This document shows, piece after piece, positions 1-14,800 of a DNA stretch of 64,000 nucleotides. The stretch's first letter is position 1, and every line of letters begins with the position of its first letter. The stretch spans positions 186,001 to 250,000 of the forward strand of contig NW_024037068.1 of NCBI RefSeq assembly GCF_015706575.1, given 5' to 3'. The notes below the pieces were generated by a model. The model made no database searches and was not told the origin of the DNA. It was given only the letters and a program-made list of their open reading frames with translations. The DNA is from Patiria miniata (Eukaryota > Echinodermata > Asteroidea > Valvatida > Asterinidae). The position numbers and the translations under genes were made by a program.

Positions 1-197
1 NNNNNNNNNNNNNNNNNNNNNNNNNNNNNNNNNNNNNNNNNNNNNNNNNNNNNNNNNNNNNNNNNNNNNNNNNNNNNNNNNNNNNNNNNNNNNNNNNNNN
101 NNNNNNNNNNNNNNNNNNNNNNNNNNNNNNNNNNNNNNNNNNNNNNNNNNNNNNNNNNNNNNNNNNNNNNNNNNNNNNNNNNNNNNNNNNNNNNNNN
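1..197. other. Assembly gap
   Basis: This stretch is all N. The satellite array starts directly at the first called base, mid-unit, so the gap lies inside or at the edge of the array and the true array length to the left is unknown. Confidence 0.99.
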
Positions 198-3100
198 GGA
201 GCCATGTCGGCTGGCGCTGACAGCCCTTGCTATGGGACTTACTGCACAAAAACGAAACTGGGGGCATCATGTACCTACACTGGGGCTCACTCCAAAAGTT
301 TCAAGTCTGAAGCCTTGCCGATTTGTCAGCATGTTGGCCTATTCATCCGCTATCCAACAAGGTAAAGTTTGTCAAAATCCATCCATGTTAAGGTACCTCT
401 AGACCCAGACTCATGAGAGCCATGTCGGCTGGCGCTGACAGCCCTTGCTATGGACTTACTGCACAAAAACGAAACTGGGGGCATCATGTACCTACATCTG
501 GGGCTCACTCCAAAAGTTTCAAGTCTGACGCCTTGCCGATTTGTCAGCATGTTGGCCTATTCATCCGCTATCCAACAAGATAAAGTTTGTCAAAATCCAT
601 CCATGTTAAGGTACCTCTAGACCCAGACTCATGAGAGCCATGTCGGCTGGCGCTGACAGCCCTTGCTATGGGACTTACTGCACAAAAACGAAACTGGGGC
701 ATCATGTACCTACATCTGGGGCTCACTCCAAAAGTTTCAAGTCTGAAGCCTTGCCGATTTGTCAGCATGTTGGCCTATTCATCCGCTATCCAACAAGATA
801 AAGTTTGTCAAAATCCATCCATGTTAAGGTACCTCTAGACCCAGACTCATGAGAGCCATGTCGGCTGGCGCTGACAGCCCTTGCTATGGGACTTACTGCA
901 CAAAAACGAAACTGGGGCATCATGTACCTACATCTGGGCTCACTCCAAAAGTTTCAAGTCTGAAGCCTTGCCGATTTGTCAGCATGTTGGCCTATTCATC
1001 CGCTATCCAACAAGATAAAGTTTGTCAAAATCCATCCATGTTAAGGTACCTCTAGACCAGACTCATGAGAGCCATGTCGGCTGGCGCTGACAGCCCTTGC
1101 TATGGGACTTACTGCACAAAAACGAAACTGGGGGCATCATGTACCTACATCTGGGGCTCACTCAAAAGTTTCAAGTCTGAAGCCTTGCCGATTTGTCAGC
1201 ATGTTGGCCTATTCATCCGCTATCCAACAAGGTAAAGTTTGTCAAAATCCATCCATGTTAAGGTACCTCTAGACCCAGACTCATGAGAGCCATGTCGGCT
1301 GGCGCTGACAGCCCTTGCTATGGGACTTACTGCACAAAACGAAACTGGGGGCATCATGTACCTACATCTGGGGCTCACTCCAAAAGTTTCAAGTCTGAAG
1401 CCTTGCCGATTTGTCAGCATGTTGGCCTATTCATCCGCTATCCAACAAGCTAAAGTTTGTCAAAATCCATCCATGTTAAGGTACCTCTAGACCCAGACTC
1501 ATGAGAGCCATGTCGGCTGGCGCTGACAGCCCTTGCTATGGGACTTACTGCACAAAAACGAAACTGGGGGCATCATGTACCTACATCTGGGGCTCACTCC
1601 AAAAGTTTCAAGTCTGAAGCCTTGCCGATTTGTCAGCATGTTGGCCTATTCATCCGCTATCCAACAAGATAAAGTTTGTCAAAATCCATCCATGTTAAGG
1701 TACCTCTAGACCCAGACTCATGAGAGCCATGTCGGCTGGCGCTGACAGCCCTTGCTATGGGACTTACTGCACAAAAACGAAACTGGGGGCATCATGTACC
1801 TCATCTGGGGCTCACTCCAAAAGTTTCAAGTCTGAAGCCTTGCCGATTTGTCAGCATGTTGGCCTATTCATCCGCTATCCAACAAGATAAGTTTGTCAAA
1901 ATCCATCCATGTTAAGGTACCTCTAGACCCAGACTCATGAGAGCCATGTCGGCTGGCGCTGACAGCCCTTGCTATGGGACTTACTGCACAAAAACGAAAC
2001 TGGGGGCATCATGTACCTACATCTGGGGCTCACTCCAAAAGTTTCAAGTCTGAAGCCTTGCCGATTTGTCAGCATGTTGGCCTATTCATCCGCTATCCAA
2101 CAAGATAAAGTTTGTCAAAATCCATCCATGTTAAGGTACCTCTAGACCCAGACTCATGAGAGCCATGTCGGCTGGCGCTGACAGCCCTTGCTATGGGACT
2201 TACTGCACAAAAACGAAACTGGGGGCATCATGTACCTACATCTGGGGCTCACTCCAAAAGTTTCAAGTCTGAAGCCTTGCCGATTTGTCAGCATGTTGGC
2301 CTATTCATCCGCTATCCAACAAGATAAGTTTGTCAAAATCCATCCATGTTAAGGTACCTCTAGACCCAGACTCATGAGAGCCATGTCGGCTGGCGCTGAC
2401 AGCCCTTGCTATGGGACTTACTGCACAAAAACGAAACTGGGGGCATCATGTACCTACATCTGGGGCTCACTCCAAAAGTTTCAAGTCTGAAGCCTTGCCG
2501 ATTTGTCAGCATGTTGGCCTATTCATCCGCTATCCAACAAGATAAAGTTTGTCAAAATCCATCCATGTTAAGGTACCTCTAGACCCAGACTCATGAGAGC
2601 CATGTCGGCTGGCGCTGACAGCCCTTGCTATGGGACTTACTGCACAAAAACGAAACTGGGGGCATCATGTACCTACATCTGGGGCTCACTCCAAAAGTTT
2701 CAAGTCTGAAGCCTTGCCGATTTGTCAGCATGTTGGCCTATTCATCCGCTATCCAACAAGATAAAGTTTGTCAAAATCCATCCATGTTAAGGTACCTCTA
2801 GACCCAGACTCATGAGAGCCATGTCGGCTGGCGCTGACAGCCCTTGCTATGGGACTTACTGCACAAAAACGAAACTGGGGGCATCATGTACCTACATCTG
2901 GGGCTCACTCCAAAAGTTTCAAGTCTGAAGCCTTGCCGATTTGTCAGCATGTTGGCCTATTCATCCGCTATCCAACAAGATAAAGTTTGTCAAAATCCAT
3001 CCATGTTAAGGTACCTCTAGACCCAGACTCATGAGAGCCATGTCGGCTGGCGCTGACAGCCCTTGCTATGGGACTTACTGCACAAAAACGAAACTGGGGG

Positions 3101-5830
3101 CATCATGTACCTACATCTGGGGCTCACTCCAAAAGTTTCAAGTCTGACGCCTTGCCGATTTGTCAGCATGTTGGCCTATTCATCCGCTATCCAACAAGAT
3201 AAGTTTGTCAAAATCCATCCATGTTAAGGTACCTCTAGAACCAGACTCATGAGAGCCATGTCGGCTGGCGCTGACAGCCCTTGCTATGGGACTTACTGCA
3301 CAAAAACGAAACTGGGGGCATCATGTACCTACATCTGGGCTCACTCCAAAAGTTTCAAGTCTGAAGCCTTGCCGATTTGTCAGCATGTTGGCCTATTCAT
3401 CCGCTATCCAACAAGATAAAGTTTGTCAAAATCCATCCATGTTAAGGTACCTCTAGACCCAGACTCATGAGAGCCATGTCGGCTGGCGCTGACAGCCCTT
3501 GCTATGGGACTTACTGCACAAAAACGAAACTGGGGGCATCATGTACCTACATCTGGGGCTCACTCCAAAAGTTTCAAGTCTGAAGCCTTGCCGATTTGTC
3601 AGCATGTTGGCCTATTCATCCGCTATCCAACAAGTAAAGTTTGTCAAAATCCATCCATGTTAAGGTACCTCTAGACCCAGACTCATGAGAGCCATGTCGG
3701 CTGGCGCTGACAGCCCTTGCTATGGGACTTACTGCACAAAAACGAAACTGGGGGCATCATGTACCTACATCTGGGGCTCACTCCAAAAGTTTCAAGTCTG
3801 AAGCCTTGCCGATTTGTCAGCATGTTGGCCTATTCATCCGCTATCCAACAAGATAAAGTTTGTCAAAATCCATCCATGTTAAGGTACCTCTAGACCCAGA
3901 CTCATGAGAGCCATGTCGGCTGGCGCTGACAGCCCTTGCTATGGGACTTACTGCACAAAAACGAAACTGGGGGCATCATGTACCTACATCTGGGGCTCAC
4001 TCCAAAAGTTTCAAGTCTGAAGCCTTGCCGATTTGTCAGCATGTTGGCCTATTCATCCGCTATCCAACAAGATAAAGTTTGTCAAAATCCATCCATGTTA
4101 AGGTACCTCTAGACCCAGACTCATGAGAGCCATGTCGGCTGGCGCTGACAGCCCTTGCTATGGGACTTACTGCACAAAAACGAAACTGGGGGCATCATGT
4201 ACCTACATCTGGGGCTCACTCCAAAAGTTTCAAGTCTGACGCCTTGCCGATTTGTCAGCATGTTGGCCTATTCATCCGCTATCCAACAAGATAAAGTTTG
4301 TCAAAATCCATCCATGTTAAGGTACCTCTAGACAGACTCATGAGAGCCATGTCGGCTGGCGCTGACAGCCCTTGCTATGGGACTTACTGCACAAAAACGA
4401 AACTGGGGGCATCATGTACCTACATCTGGGCTCACTCCAAAAGTTTCAAGTCTGAAGCCTTGCCGATTTGTCAGCATGTTGGCCTATTCATCCGCTATCC
4501 AACAAGATAAAGTTTGTCAAAATCCATCCATGTTAAGGTACCTCTAGACCCAGACTCATGAGAGCCATGTCGGCTGGCGCTGACAGCCCTTGCTATGGGA
4601 CTTACTGCACAAAAACGAAACTGGGGGCATCATGTACCTACATCTGGGGCTCACTCCAAAAGTTTCAAGTCTGAAGCCTTGCCGATTTGTCAGCATGTTG
4701 GCCTATTCATCCGCTATCCAACAAGATAAAGTTTGTCAAAATCCATCCATGTTAAGGTACCTCTAGACCCAGACTCATGAGAGCCATGTCGGCTGGCGCT
4801 GACAGCCCTTGCTATGGGACTTACTGCACAAAAACGAAACTGGGGGCATCATGTACCTACATCTGGGGCTCACTCCAAAAGTTTCAAGTCTGACGCCTTG
4901 CCGATTTGTCAGCATGTTGGCCTATTCATCCGCTATCCAACAAGATAAGTTTGTCAAAATCCATCCATGTTAAGGTACCTCTAGACCCAGACTCATGAGA
5001 GCCATGTCGGCTGGCGCTGACAGCCCTTGCTATGGGACTTACTGCACAAAAACGAAACTGGGGGCATCATGTACCTACATCTGGGGCTCACTCCAAAAGT
5101 TTCAAGTCTGACGCCTTGCCGATTTGTCAGCATGTTGGCCTATTCATCCGCTATCCAACAAGATAAAGTTTGTCAAAATCCATCCATGTTAAGGTACCTC
5201 TAGACCCAGACTCATGAGAGCCATGTCGGCTGGCGCTGACAGCCCTTGCTATGGGACTTACTGCACAAAAACGAAACTGGGGGCATCATGTACCTACATC
5301 TGGGGCTCACTCCAAAAGTTTCAAGTCTGAAGCCTTGCCGATTTGTCAGCATGTTGGCCTATTCATCCGCTATCCAACAAGATAAAGTTTGTCAAAATCC
5401 ATCCATGTTAAGGTACCTCTAGACCCAGACTCATGAGAGCCATGTCGGCTGGCGCTGACAGCCCTTGCTATGGGACTTACTGCACAAAAACGAAACTGGG
5501 GGCATCATGTACCTACATCTGGGGCTCACTCCAAAAGTTTCAAGTCTGAAGCCTTGCCGATTTGTCAGCATGTTGGCCTATTCATCCGCTATCCAACAAG
5601 ATAAAGTTTGTCAAAATCCATCCATGTTAAGGTACCTCTAGACCCAGACTCATGAGAGCCATGTCGGCTGGCGCTGACAGCCCTTGCTATGGGACTTACT
5701 GCACAAAAACGAAACTGGGGGCATCATGTACCTACATCTGGGCTCACTCCAAAAGTTTCAAGTCTGACGCCTTGCCGATTTGTCAGCATGTTGGCCTATT
5801 CATCCGCTATCCAACAAGATAAAGTTTGTC
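198..5830. repeat. Satellite subregion with CAAGATAAAG variant and many one-base deletions
   Basis: Units here mostly read CAAGATAAAG where later units read CAAGCTAAAG. One-base losses are frequent and sit mainly in homopolymers: GATAAG for GATAAAG near 1890, 2327, 3200 and 4948, CTGGGCTC for CTGGGGCTC near 935, 3337, 4428 and 5740, and ACTGGGGC for ACTGGGGGC near 695 and 914. Few occur after 5.8 kb. This suggests either a distinct subfamily or poorly polished sequence beside the gap. Confidence 0.85.
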
Positions 5831-8800
5831 AAAATCCATCCATGTTAAGGTACCTCTAGACCCAGACTCATGAGAGCCATGTCGGCTGGCGCTGACAGCC
5901 CTTGCTATGGGACTTACTGCACAAAAACGAAACTGGGGGCATCATGTACCTACATCTGGGGCTCACTCCAAAAGTTTCAAGTCTGACGCCTTGCCGATTT
6001 GTCAGCATGTTGGCCTATTCATCCGCTATCCAACAAGCTAAAGTTTGTCAAAATCCATCCATGTTAAGGTACCTCTAGACCCAGACTCATGAGAGCCATG
6101 TCGGCTGGCGCTGACAGCCCTTGCTATGGGACTTACTGCACAAAAACGAAACTGGGGGCATCATGTACCTACATCTGGGGCTCACTCCAAAAGTTTCAAG
6201 TCTGACGCCTTGCCGATTTGTCAGCATGTTGGCCTATTCATCCGCTATCCAACAAGCTAAAGTTTGTCAAAATCCATCCATGTTAAGGTACCTCTAGACC
6301 CAGACTCATGAGAGCCATGTCGGCTGGCGCTGACAGCCCTTGCTATGGGACTTACTGCACAAAAACGAAACTGGGGGCATCATGTACCTACATCTGGGGC
6401 TCACTCCAAAAGTTTCAAGTCTGAAGCCTTGCCGATTTGTCAGCATGTTGGCCTATTCATCCGCTATCCAACAAGCTAAAGTTTGTCAAAATCCATCCAT
6501 GTTAAGGTACCTCTAGACCCAGACTCATGAGAGCCATGTCGGCTGGCGCTGACAGCCCTTGCTATGGGACTTACTGCACAAAAACGAAACTGGGGGCATC
6601 ATGTACCTACATCTGGGGCTCACTCCAAAAGTTTCAAGTCTGAAGCCTTGCCGATTTGTCAGCATGTTGGCCTATTCATCCGCTATCCAACAAGCTAAAG
6701 TTTGTCAAAATCCATCCATGTTAAGGTACCTCTAGACCCAGACTCATGAGAGCCATGTCGGCTGGCGCTGACAGCCCTTGCTATGGGACTTACTGCACAA
6801 AAACGAAACTGGGGGCATCATGTACCTACATCTGGGGCTCACTCCAAAAGTTTCAAGTCTGACGCCTTGCCGATTTGTCAGCATGTTGGCCTATTCATCC
6901 GCTATCCAACAAGCTAAAGTTTGTCAAAATCCATCCATGTTAAGGTACCTCTAGACCCAGACTCATGAGAGCCATGTCGGCTGGCGCTGACAGCCCTTGC
7001 TATGGGACTTACTGCACAAAAACGAAACTGGGGGCATCATGTACCTACATCTGGGGCTCACTCCAAAAGTTTCAAGTCTGAGCCTTGCCGATTTGTCAGC
7101 ATGTTGGCCTATTCATCCGCTATCCAACAAGCTAAAGTTTGTCAAAATCCATCCATGTTAAGGTACCTCTAGACCCAGACTCATGAGAGCCATGTCGGCT
7201 GGCGCTGACAGCCCTTGCTATGGGACTTACTGCACAAAAACGAAACTGGGGGCATCATGTACCTACATCTGGGGCTCACTCCAAAAGTTTCAAGTCTGAA
7301 GCCTTGCCGATTTGTCAGCATGTTGGCCTATTCATCCGCTATCCAACAAGCTAAAGTTTGTCAAAATCCATCCATGTTAAGGTACCTCTAGACCCAGACT
7401 CATGAGAGCCATGTCGGCTGGCGCTGACAGCCCTTGCTATGGGACTTACTGCACAAAAACGAAACTGGGGGCATCATGTACCTACATCTGGGGCTCACTC
7501 CAAAAGTTTCAAGTCTGAAGCCTTGCCGATTTGTCAGCATGTTGGCCTATTCATCCGCTATCCAACAAGCTAAAGTTTGTCAAAATCCATCCATGTTAAG
7601 GTACCTCTAGACCCAGACTCATGAGAGCCATGTCGGCTGGCGCTGACAGCCCTTGCTATGGGACTTACTGCACAAAAACGAAACTGGGGGCATCATGTAC
7701 CTACATCTGGGGCTCACTCCAAAAGTTTCAAGTCTGAAGCCTTGCCGATTTGTCAGCATGTTGGCCTATTCATCCGCTATCCAACAAGCTAAAGTTTGTC
7801 AAAATCCATCCATGTTAAGGTACCTCTAGACCCAGACTCATGAGAGCCATGTCGGCTGGCGCTGACAGCCCTTGCTATGGGACTTACTGCACAAAAACGA
7901 AACTGGGGGCATCATGTACCTACATCTGGGGCTCACTCCAAAAGTTTCAAGTCTGAAGCCTTGCCGATTTGTCAGCATGTTGGCCTATTCATCCGCTATC
8001 CAACAAGCTAAAGTTTGTCAAAATCCATCCATGTTAAGGTACCTCTAGACCCAGACTCATGAGAGCCATGTCGGCTGGCGCTGACAGCCCTTGCTATGGG
8101 ACTTACTGCACAAAAACGAAACTGGGGGCATCATGTACCTACATCTGGGGCTCACTCCAAAAGTTTCAAGTCTGAAGCCTTGCCGATTTGTCAGCATGTT
8201 GGCCTATTCATCCGCTATCCAACAAGATAAAGTTTGTCAAAATCCATCCATGTTAAGGTACCTCTAGACCCAGACTCATGAGAGCCATGTCGGCTGGCGC
8301 TGACAGCCCTTGCTATGGGACTTACTGCACAAAAACGAAACTGGGGGCATCATGTACCTACATCTGGGGCTCACTCCAAAAGTTTCAAGTCTGAAGCCTT
8401 GCCGATTTGTCAGCATGTTGGCCTATTCATCCGCTATCCAACAAGCTAAAGTTTGTCAAAATCCATCCATGTTAAGGTACCTCTAGACCCAGACTCATGA
8501 GAGCCATGTCGGCTGGCGCTGACAGCCCTTGCTATGGGACTTACTGCACAAAAACGAAACTGGGGGCATCATGTACCTACATCTGGGGCTCACTCCAAAA
8601 GTTTCAAGTCTGACGCCTTGCCGATTTGTCAGCATGTTGGCCTATTCATCCGCTATCCAACAAGCTAAAGTTTGTCAAAATCCATCCATGTTAAGGTACC
8701 TCTAGACCCAGACTCATGAGAGCCATGTCGGCTGGCGCTGACAGCCCTTGCTATGGGACTTACTGCACAAAAACGAAACTGGGGGCATCATGTACCTACA

Positions 8801-11800
8801 TCTGGGGCTCACTCCAAAAGTTTCAAGTCTGAAGCCTTGCCGATTTGTCAGCATGTTGGCCTATTCATCCGCTATCCAACAAGCTAAAGTTTGTCAAAAT
8901 CCATCCATGTTAAGGTACCTCTAGACCCAGACTCATGAGAGCCATGTCGGCTGGCGCTGACAGCCCTTGCTATGGGACTTACTGCACAAAAACGAAACTG
9001 GGGGCATCATGTACCTACATCTGGGGCTCACTCCAAAAGTTTCAAGTCTGAAGCCTTGCCGATTTGTCAGCATGTTGGCCTATTCATCCGCTATCCAACA
9101 AGCTAAAGTTTGTCAAAATCCATCCATGTTAAGGTACCTCTAGACCCAGACTCATGAGAGCCATGTCGGCTGGCGCTGACAGCCCTTGCTATGGGACTTA
9201 CTGCACAAAAACGAAACTGGGGGCATCATGTACCTACATCTGGGGCTCACTCCAAAAGTTTCAAGTCTGACGCCTTGCCGATTTGTCAGCATGTTGGCCT
9301 ATTCATCCGCTATCCAACAAGCTAAAGTTTGTCAAAATCCATCCATGTTAAGGTACCTCTAGACCCAGACTCATGAGAGCCATGTCGGCTGGCGCTGACA
9401 GCCCTTGCTATGGGACTTACTGCACAAAAACGAAACTGGGGGCATCATGTACCTACATCTGGGGCTCACTCCAAAAGTTTCAAGTCTGAAGCCTTGCCGA
9501 TTTGTCAGCATGTTGGCCTATTCATCCGCTATCCAACAAGCTAAAGTTTGTCAAAATCCATCCATGTTAAGGTACCTCTAGACCCAGACTCATGAGAGCC
9601 ATGTCGGCTGGCGCTGACAGCCCTTGCTATGGGACTTACTGCACAAAAACGAAACTGGGGGCATCATGTACCTACATCTGGGGCTCACTCCAAAAGTTTC
9701 AAGTCTGAAGCCTTGCCGATTTGTCAGCATGTTGGCCTATTCATCCGCTATCCAACAAGCTAAAGTTTGTCAAAATCCATCCATGTTAAGGTACCTCTAG
9801 ACCCAGACTCATGAGAGCCATGTCGGCTGGCGCTGACAGCCCTTGCTATGGGACTTACTGCACAAAAACGAAACTGGGGGCATCATGTACCTACATCTGG
9901 GGCTCACTCCAAAAGTTTCAAGTCTGAAGCCTTGCCGATTTGTCAGCATGTTGGCCTATTCATCCGCTATCCAACAAGCTAAAGTTTGTCAAAATCCATC
10001 CATGTTAAGGTACCTCTAGACCCAGACTCATGAGAGCCATGTCGGCTGGCGCTGACAGCCCTTGCTATGGGACTTACTGCACAAAAACGAAACTGGGGGC
10101 ATCATGTACCTACATCTGGGGCTCACTCCAAAAGTTTCAAGTCTGAAGCCTTGCCGATTTGTCAGCATGTTGGCCTATTCATCCGCTATCCAACAAGCTA
10201 AAGTTTGTCAAAATCCATCCATGTTAAGGTACCTCTAGACCCAGACTCATGAGAGCCATGTCGGCTGGCGCTGACAGCCCTTGCTATGGGACTTACTGCA
10301 CAAAAACGAAACTGGGGGCATCATGTACCTACATCTGGGGCTCACTCCAAAAGTTTCAAGTCTGACGCCTTGCCGATTTGTCAGCATGTTGGCCTATTCA
10401 TCCGCTATCCAACAAGCTAAAGTTTGTCAAAATCCATCCATGTTAAGGTACCTCTAGACCCAGACTCATGAGAGCCATGTCGGCTGGCGCTGACAGCCCT
10501 TGCTATGGGACTTACTGCACAAAAACGAAACTGGGGGCATCATGTACCTACATCTGGGGCTCACTCCAAAAGTTTCAAGTCTGAAGCCTTGCCGATTTGT
10601 CAGCATGTTGGCCTATTCATCCGCTATCCAACAAGCTAAAGTTTGTCAAAATCCATCCATGTTAAGGTACCTCTAGACCCAGACTCATGAGAGCCATGTC
10701 GGCTGGCGCTGACAGCCCTTGCTATGGGACTTACTGCACAAAAACGAAACTGGGGGCATCATGTACCTACATCTGGGGCTCACTCCAAAAGTTTCAAGTC
10801 TGAAGCCTTGCCGATTTGTCAGCATGTTGGCCTATTCATCCGCTATCCAACAAGCTAAAGTTTGTCAAAATCCATCCATGTTAAGGTACCTCTAGACCCA
10901 GACTCATGAGAGCCATGTCGGCTGGCGCTGACAGCCCTTGCTATGGGACTTACTGCACAAAAACGAAACTGGGGGCATCATGTACCTACATCTGGGGCTC
11001 ACTCCAAAAGTTTCAAGTCTGACGCCTTGCCGATTTGTCAGCATGTTGGCCTATTCATCCGCTATCCAACAAGCTAAAGTTTGTCAAAATCCATCCATGT
11101 TAAGGTACCTCTAGACCCAGACTCATGAGAGCCATGTCGGCTGGCGCTGACAGCCCTTGCTATGGGACTTACTGCACAAAAACGAAACTGGGGGCATCAT
11201 GTACCTACATCTGGGGCTCACTCCAAAAGTTTCAAGTCTGAAGCCTTGCCGATTTGTCAGCATGTTGGCCTATTCATCCGCTATCCAACAAGCTAAAGTT
11301 TGTCAAAATCCATCCATGTTAAGGTACCTCTAGACCCAGACTCATGAGAGCCATGTCGGCTGGCGCTGACAGCCCTTGCTATGGGACTTACTGCACAAAA
11401 CGAAACTGGGGGCATCATGTACCTACATCTGGGGCTCACTCCAAAAGTTTCAAGTCTGACGCCTTGCCGATTTGTCAGCATGTTGGCCTATTCATCCGCT
11501 ATCCAACAAGCTAAAGTTTGTCAAAATCCATCCATGTTAAGGTACCTCTAGACCCAGACTCATGAGAGCCATGTCGGCTGGCGCTGACAGCCCTTGCTAT
11601 GGGACTTACTGCACAAAAACGAAACTGGGGGCATCATGTACCTACATCTGGGGCTCACTCCAAAAGTTTCAAGTCTGACGCCTTGCCGATTTGTCAGCAT
11701 GTTGGCCTATTCATCCGCTATCCAACAAGCTAAAGTTTGTCAAAATCCATCCATGTTAAGGTACCTCTAGACCCAGACTCATGAGAGCCATGTCGGCTGG

Positions 11801-14800
11801 CGCTGACAGCCCTTGCTATGGGACTTACTGCACAAAAACGAAACTGGGGGCATCATGTACCTACATCTGGGGCTCACTCCAAAAGTTTCAAGTCTGAAGC
11901 CTTGCCGATTTGTCAGCATGTTGGCCTATTCATCCGCTATCCAACAAGCTAAAGTTTGTCAAAATCCATCCATGTTAAGGTACCTCTAGACCCAGACTCA
12001 TGAGAGCCATGTCGGCTGGCGCTGACAGCCCTTGCTATGGGACTTACTGCACAAAAACGAAACTGGGGGCATCATGTACCTACATCTGGGGCTCACTCCA
12101 AAAGTTTCAAGTCTGACGCCTTGCCGATTTGTCAGCATGTTGGCCTATTCATCCGCTATCCAACAAGCTAAAGTTTGTCAAAATCCATCCATGTTAAGGT
12201 ACCTCTAGACCCAGACTCATGAGAGCCATGTCGGCTGGCGCTGACAGCCCTTGCTATGGGACTTACTGCACAAAAACGAAACTGGGGGCATCATGTACCT
12301 ACATCTGGGGCTCACTCCAAAAGTTTCAAGTCTGAAGCCTTGCCGATTTGTCAGCATGTTGGCCTATTCATCCGCTATCCAACAAGCTAAAGTTTGTCAA
12401 AATCCATCCATGTTAAGGTACCTCTAGACCCAGACTCATGAGAGCCATGTCGGCTGGCGCTGACAGCCCTTGCTATGGGACTTACTGCACAAAAACGAAA
12501 CTGGGGGCATCATGTACCTACATCTGGGGCTCACTCCAAAAGTTTCAAGTCTGACGCCTTGCCGATTTGTCAGCATGTTGGCCTATTCATCCGCTATCCA
12601 ACAAGCTAAAGTTTGTCAAAATCCATCCATGTTAAGGTACCTCTAGACCCAGACTCATGAGAGCCATGTCGGCTGGCGCTGACAGCCCTTGCTATGGGAC
12701 TTACTGCACAAAAACGAAACTGGGGGCATCATGTACCTACATCTGGGGCTCACTCCAAAAGTTTCAAGTCTGAAGCCTTGCCGATTTGTCAGCATGTTGG
12801 CCTATTCATCCGCTATCCAACAAGCTAAAGTTTGTCAAAATCCATCCATGTTAAGGTACCTCTAGACCCAGACTCATGAGAGCCATGTCGGCTGGCGCTG
12901 ACAGCCCTTGCTATGGGACTTACTGCACAAAAACGAAACTGGGGGCATCATGTACCTACATCTGGGGCTCACTCCAAAAGTTTCAAGTCTGAAGCCTTGC
13001 CGATTTGTCAGCATGTTGGCCTATTCATCCGCTATCCAACAAGCTAAAGTTTGTCAAAATCCATCCATGTTAAGGTACCTCTAGACCCAGACTCATGAGA
13101 GCCATGTCGGCTGGCGCTGACAGCCCTTGCTATGGGACTTACTGCACAAAAACGAAACTGGGGGCATCATGTACCTACATCTGGGGCTCACTCCAAAAGT
13201 TTCAAGTCTGAAGCCTTGCCGATTTGTCAGCATGTTGGCCTATTCATCCGCTATCCAACAAGCTAAAGTTTGTCAAAATCCATCCATGTTAAGGTACCTC
13301 TAGACCCAGACTCATGAGAGCCATGTCGGCTGGCGCTGACAGCCCTTGCTATGGGACTTACTGCACAAAAACGAAACTGGGGGCATCATGTACCTACATC
13401 TGGGGCTCACTCCAAAAGTTTCAAGTCTGAAGCCTTGCCGATTTGTCAGCATGTTGGCCTATTCATCCGCTATCCAACAAGCTAAAGTTTGTCAAAATCC
13501 ATCCATGTTAAGGTACCTCTAGACCCAGACTCATGAGAGCCATGTCGGCTGGCGCTGACAGCCCTTGCTATGGGACTTACTGCACAAAAACGAAACTGGG
13601 GGCATCATGTACCTACATCTGGGGCTCACTCCAAAAGTTTCAAGTCTGACGCCTTGCCGATTTGTCAGCATGTTGGCCTATTCATCCGCTATCCAACAAG
13701 CTAAAGTTTGTCAAAATCCATCCATGTTAAGGTACCTCTAGACCCAGACTCATGAGAGCCATGTCGGCTGGCGCTGACAGCCCTTGCTATGGGACTTACT
13801 GCACAAAAACGAAACTGGGGGCATCATGTACCTACATCTGGGGCTCACTCCAAAAGTTTCAAGTCTGAAGCCTTGCCGATTTGTCAGCATGTTGGCCTAT
13901 TCATCCGCTATCCAACAAGCTAAAGTTTGTCAAAATCCATCCATGTTAAGGTACCTCTAGACCCAGACTCATGAGAGCCATGTCGGCTGGCGCTGACAGC
14001 CCTTGCTATGGGACTTACTGCACAAAAACGAAACTGGGGGCATCATGTACCTACATCTGGGGCTCACTCCAAAAGTTTCAAGTCTGAAGCCTTGCCGATT
14101 TGTCAGCATGTTGGCCTATTCATCCGCTATCCAACAAGCTAAAGTTTGTCAAAATCCATCCATGTTAAGGTACCTCTAGACCCAGACTCATGAGAGCCAT
14201 GTCGGCTGGCGCTGACAGCCCTTGCTATGGGACTTACTGCACAAAAACGAAACTGGGGGCATCATGTACCTACATCTGGGGCTCACTCCAAAAGTTTCAA
14301 GTCTGAAGCCTTGCCGATTTGTCAGCATGTTGGCCTATTCATCCGCTATCCAACAAGCTAAAGTTTGTCAAAATCCATCCATGTTAAGGTACCTCTAGAC
14401 CCAGACTCATGAGAGCCATGTCGGCTGGCGCTGACAGCCCTTGCTATGGGACTTACTGCACAAAAACGAAACTGGGGGCATCATGTACCTACATCTGGGG
14501 CTCACTCCAAAAGTTTCAAGTCTGAAGCCTTGCCGATTTGTCAGCATGTTGGCCTATTCATCCGCTATCCAACAAGCTAAAGTTTGTCAAAATCCATCCA
14601 TGTTAAGGTACCTCTAGACCCAGACTCATGAGAGCCATGTCGGCTGGCGCTGACAGCCCTTGCTATGGGACTTACTGCACAAAAACGAAACTGGGGGCAT
14701 CATGTACCTACATCTGGGGCTCACTCCAAAAGTTTCAAGTCTGACGCCTTGCCGATTTGTCAGCATGTTGGCCTATTCATCCGCTATCCAACAAGCTAAA

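Noticed and set aside
350..11481. Recurrent reading frames of 60-70 residues in the satellite on both strands
   Set aside because: The unit length is a multiple of three, so the same stop-bounded frame reappears in every copy. No start context, domain or variation pattern suggests coding.
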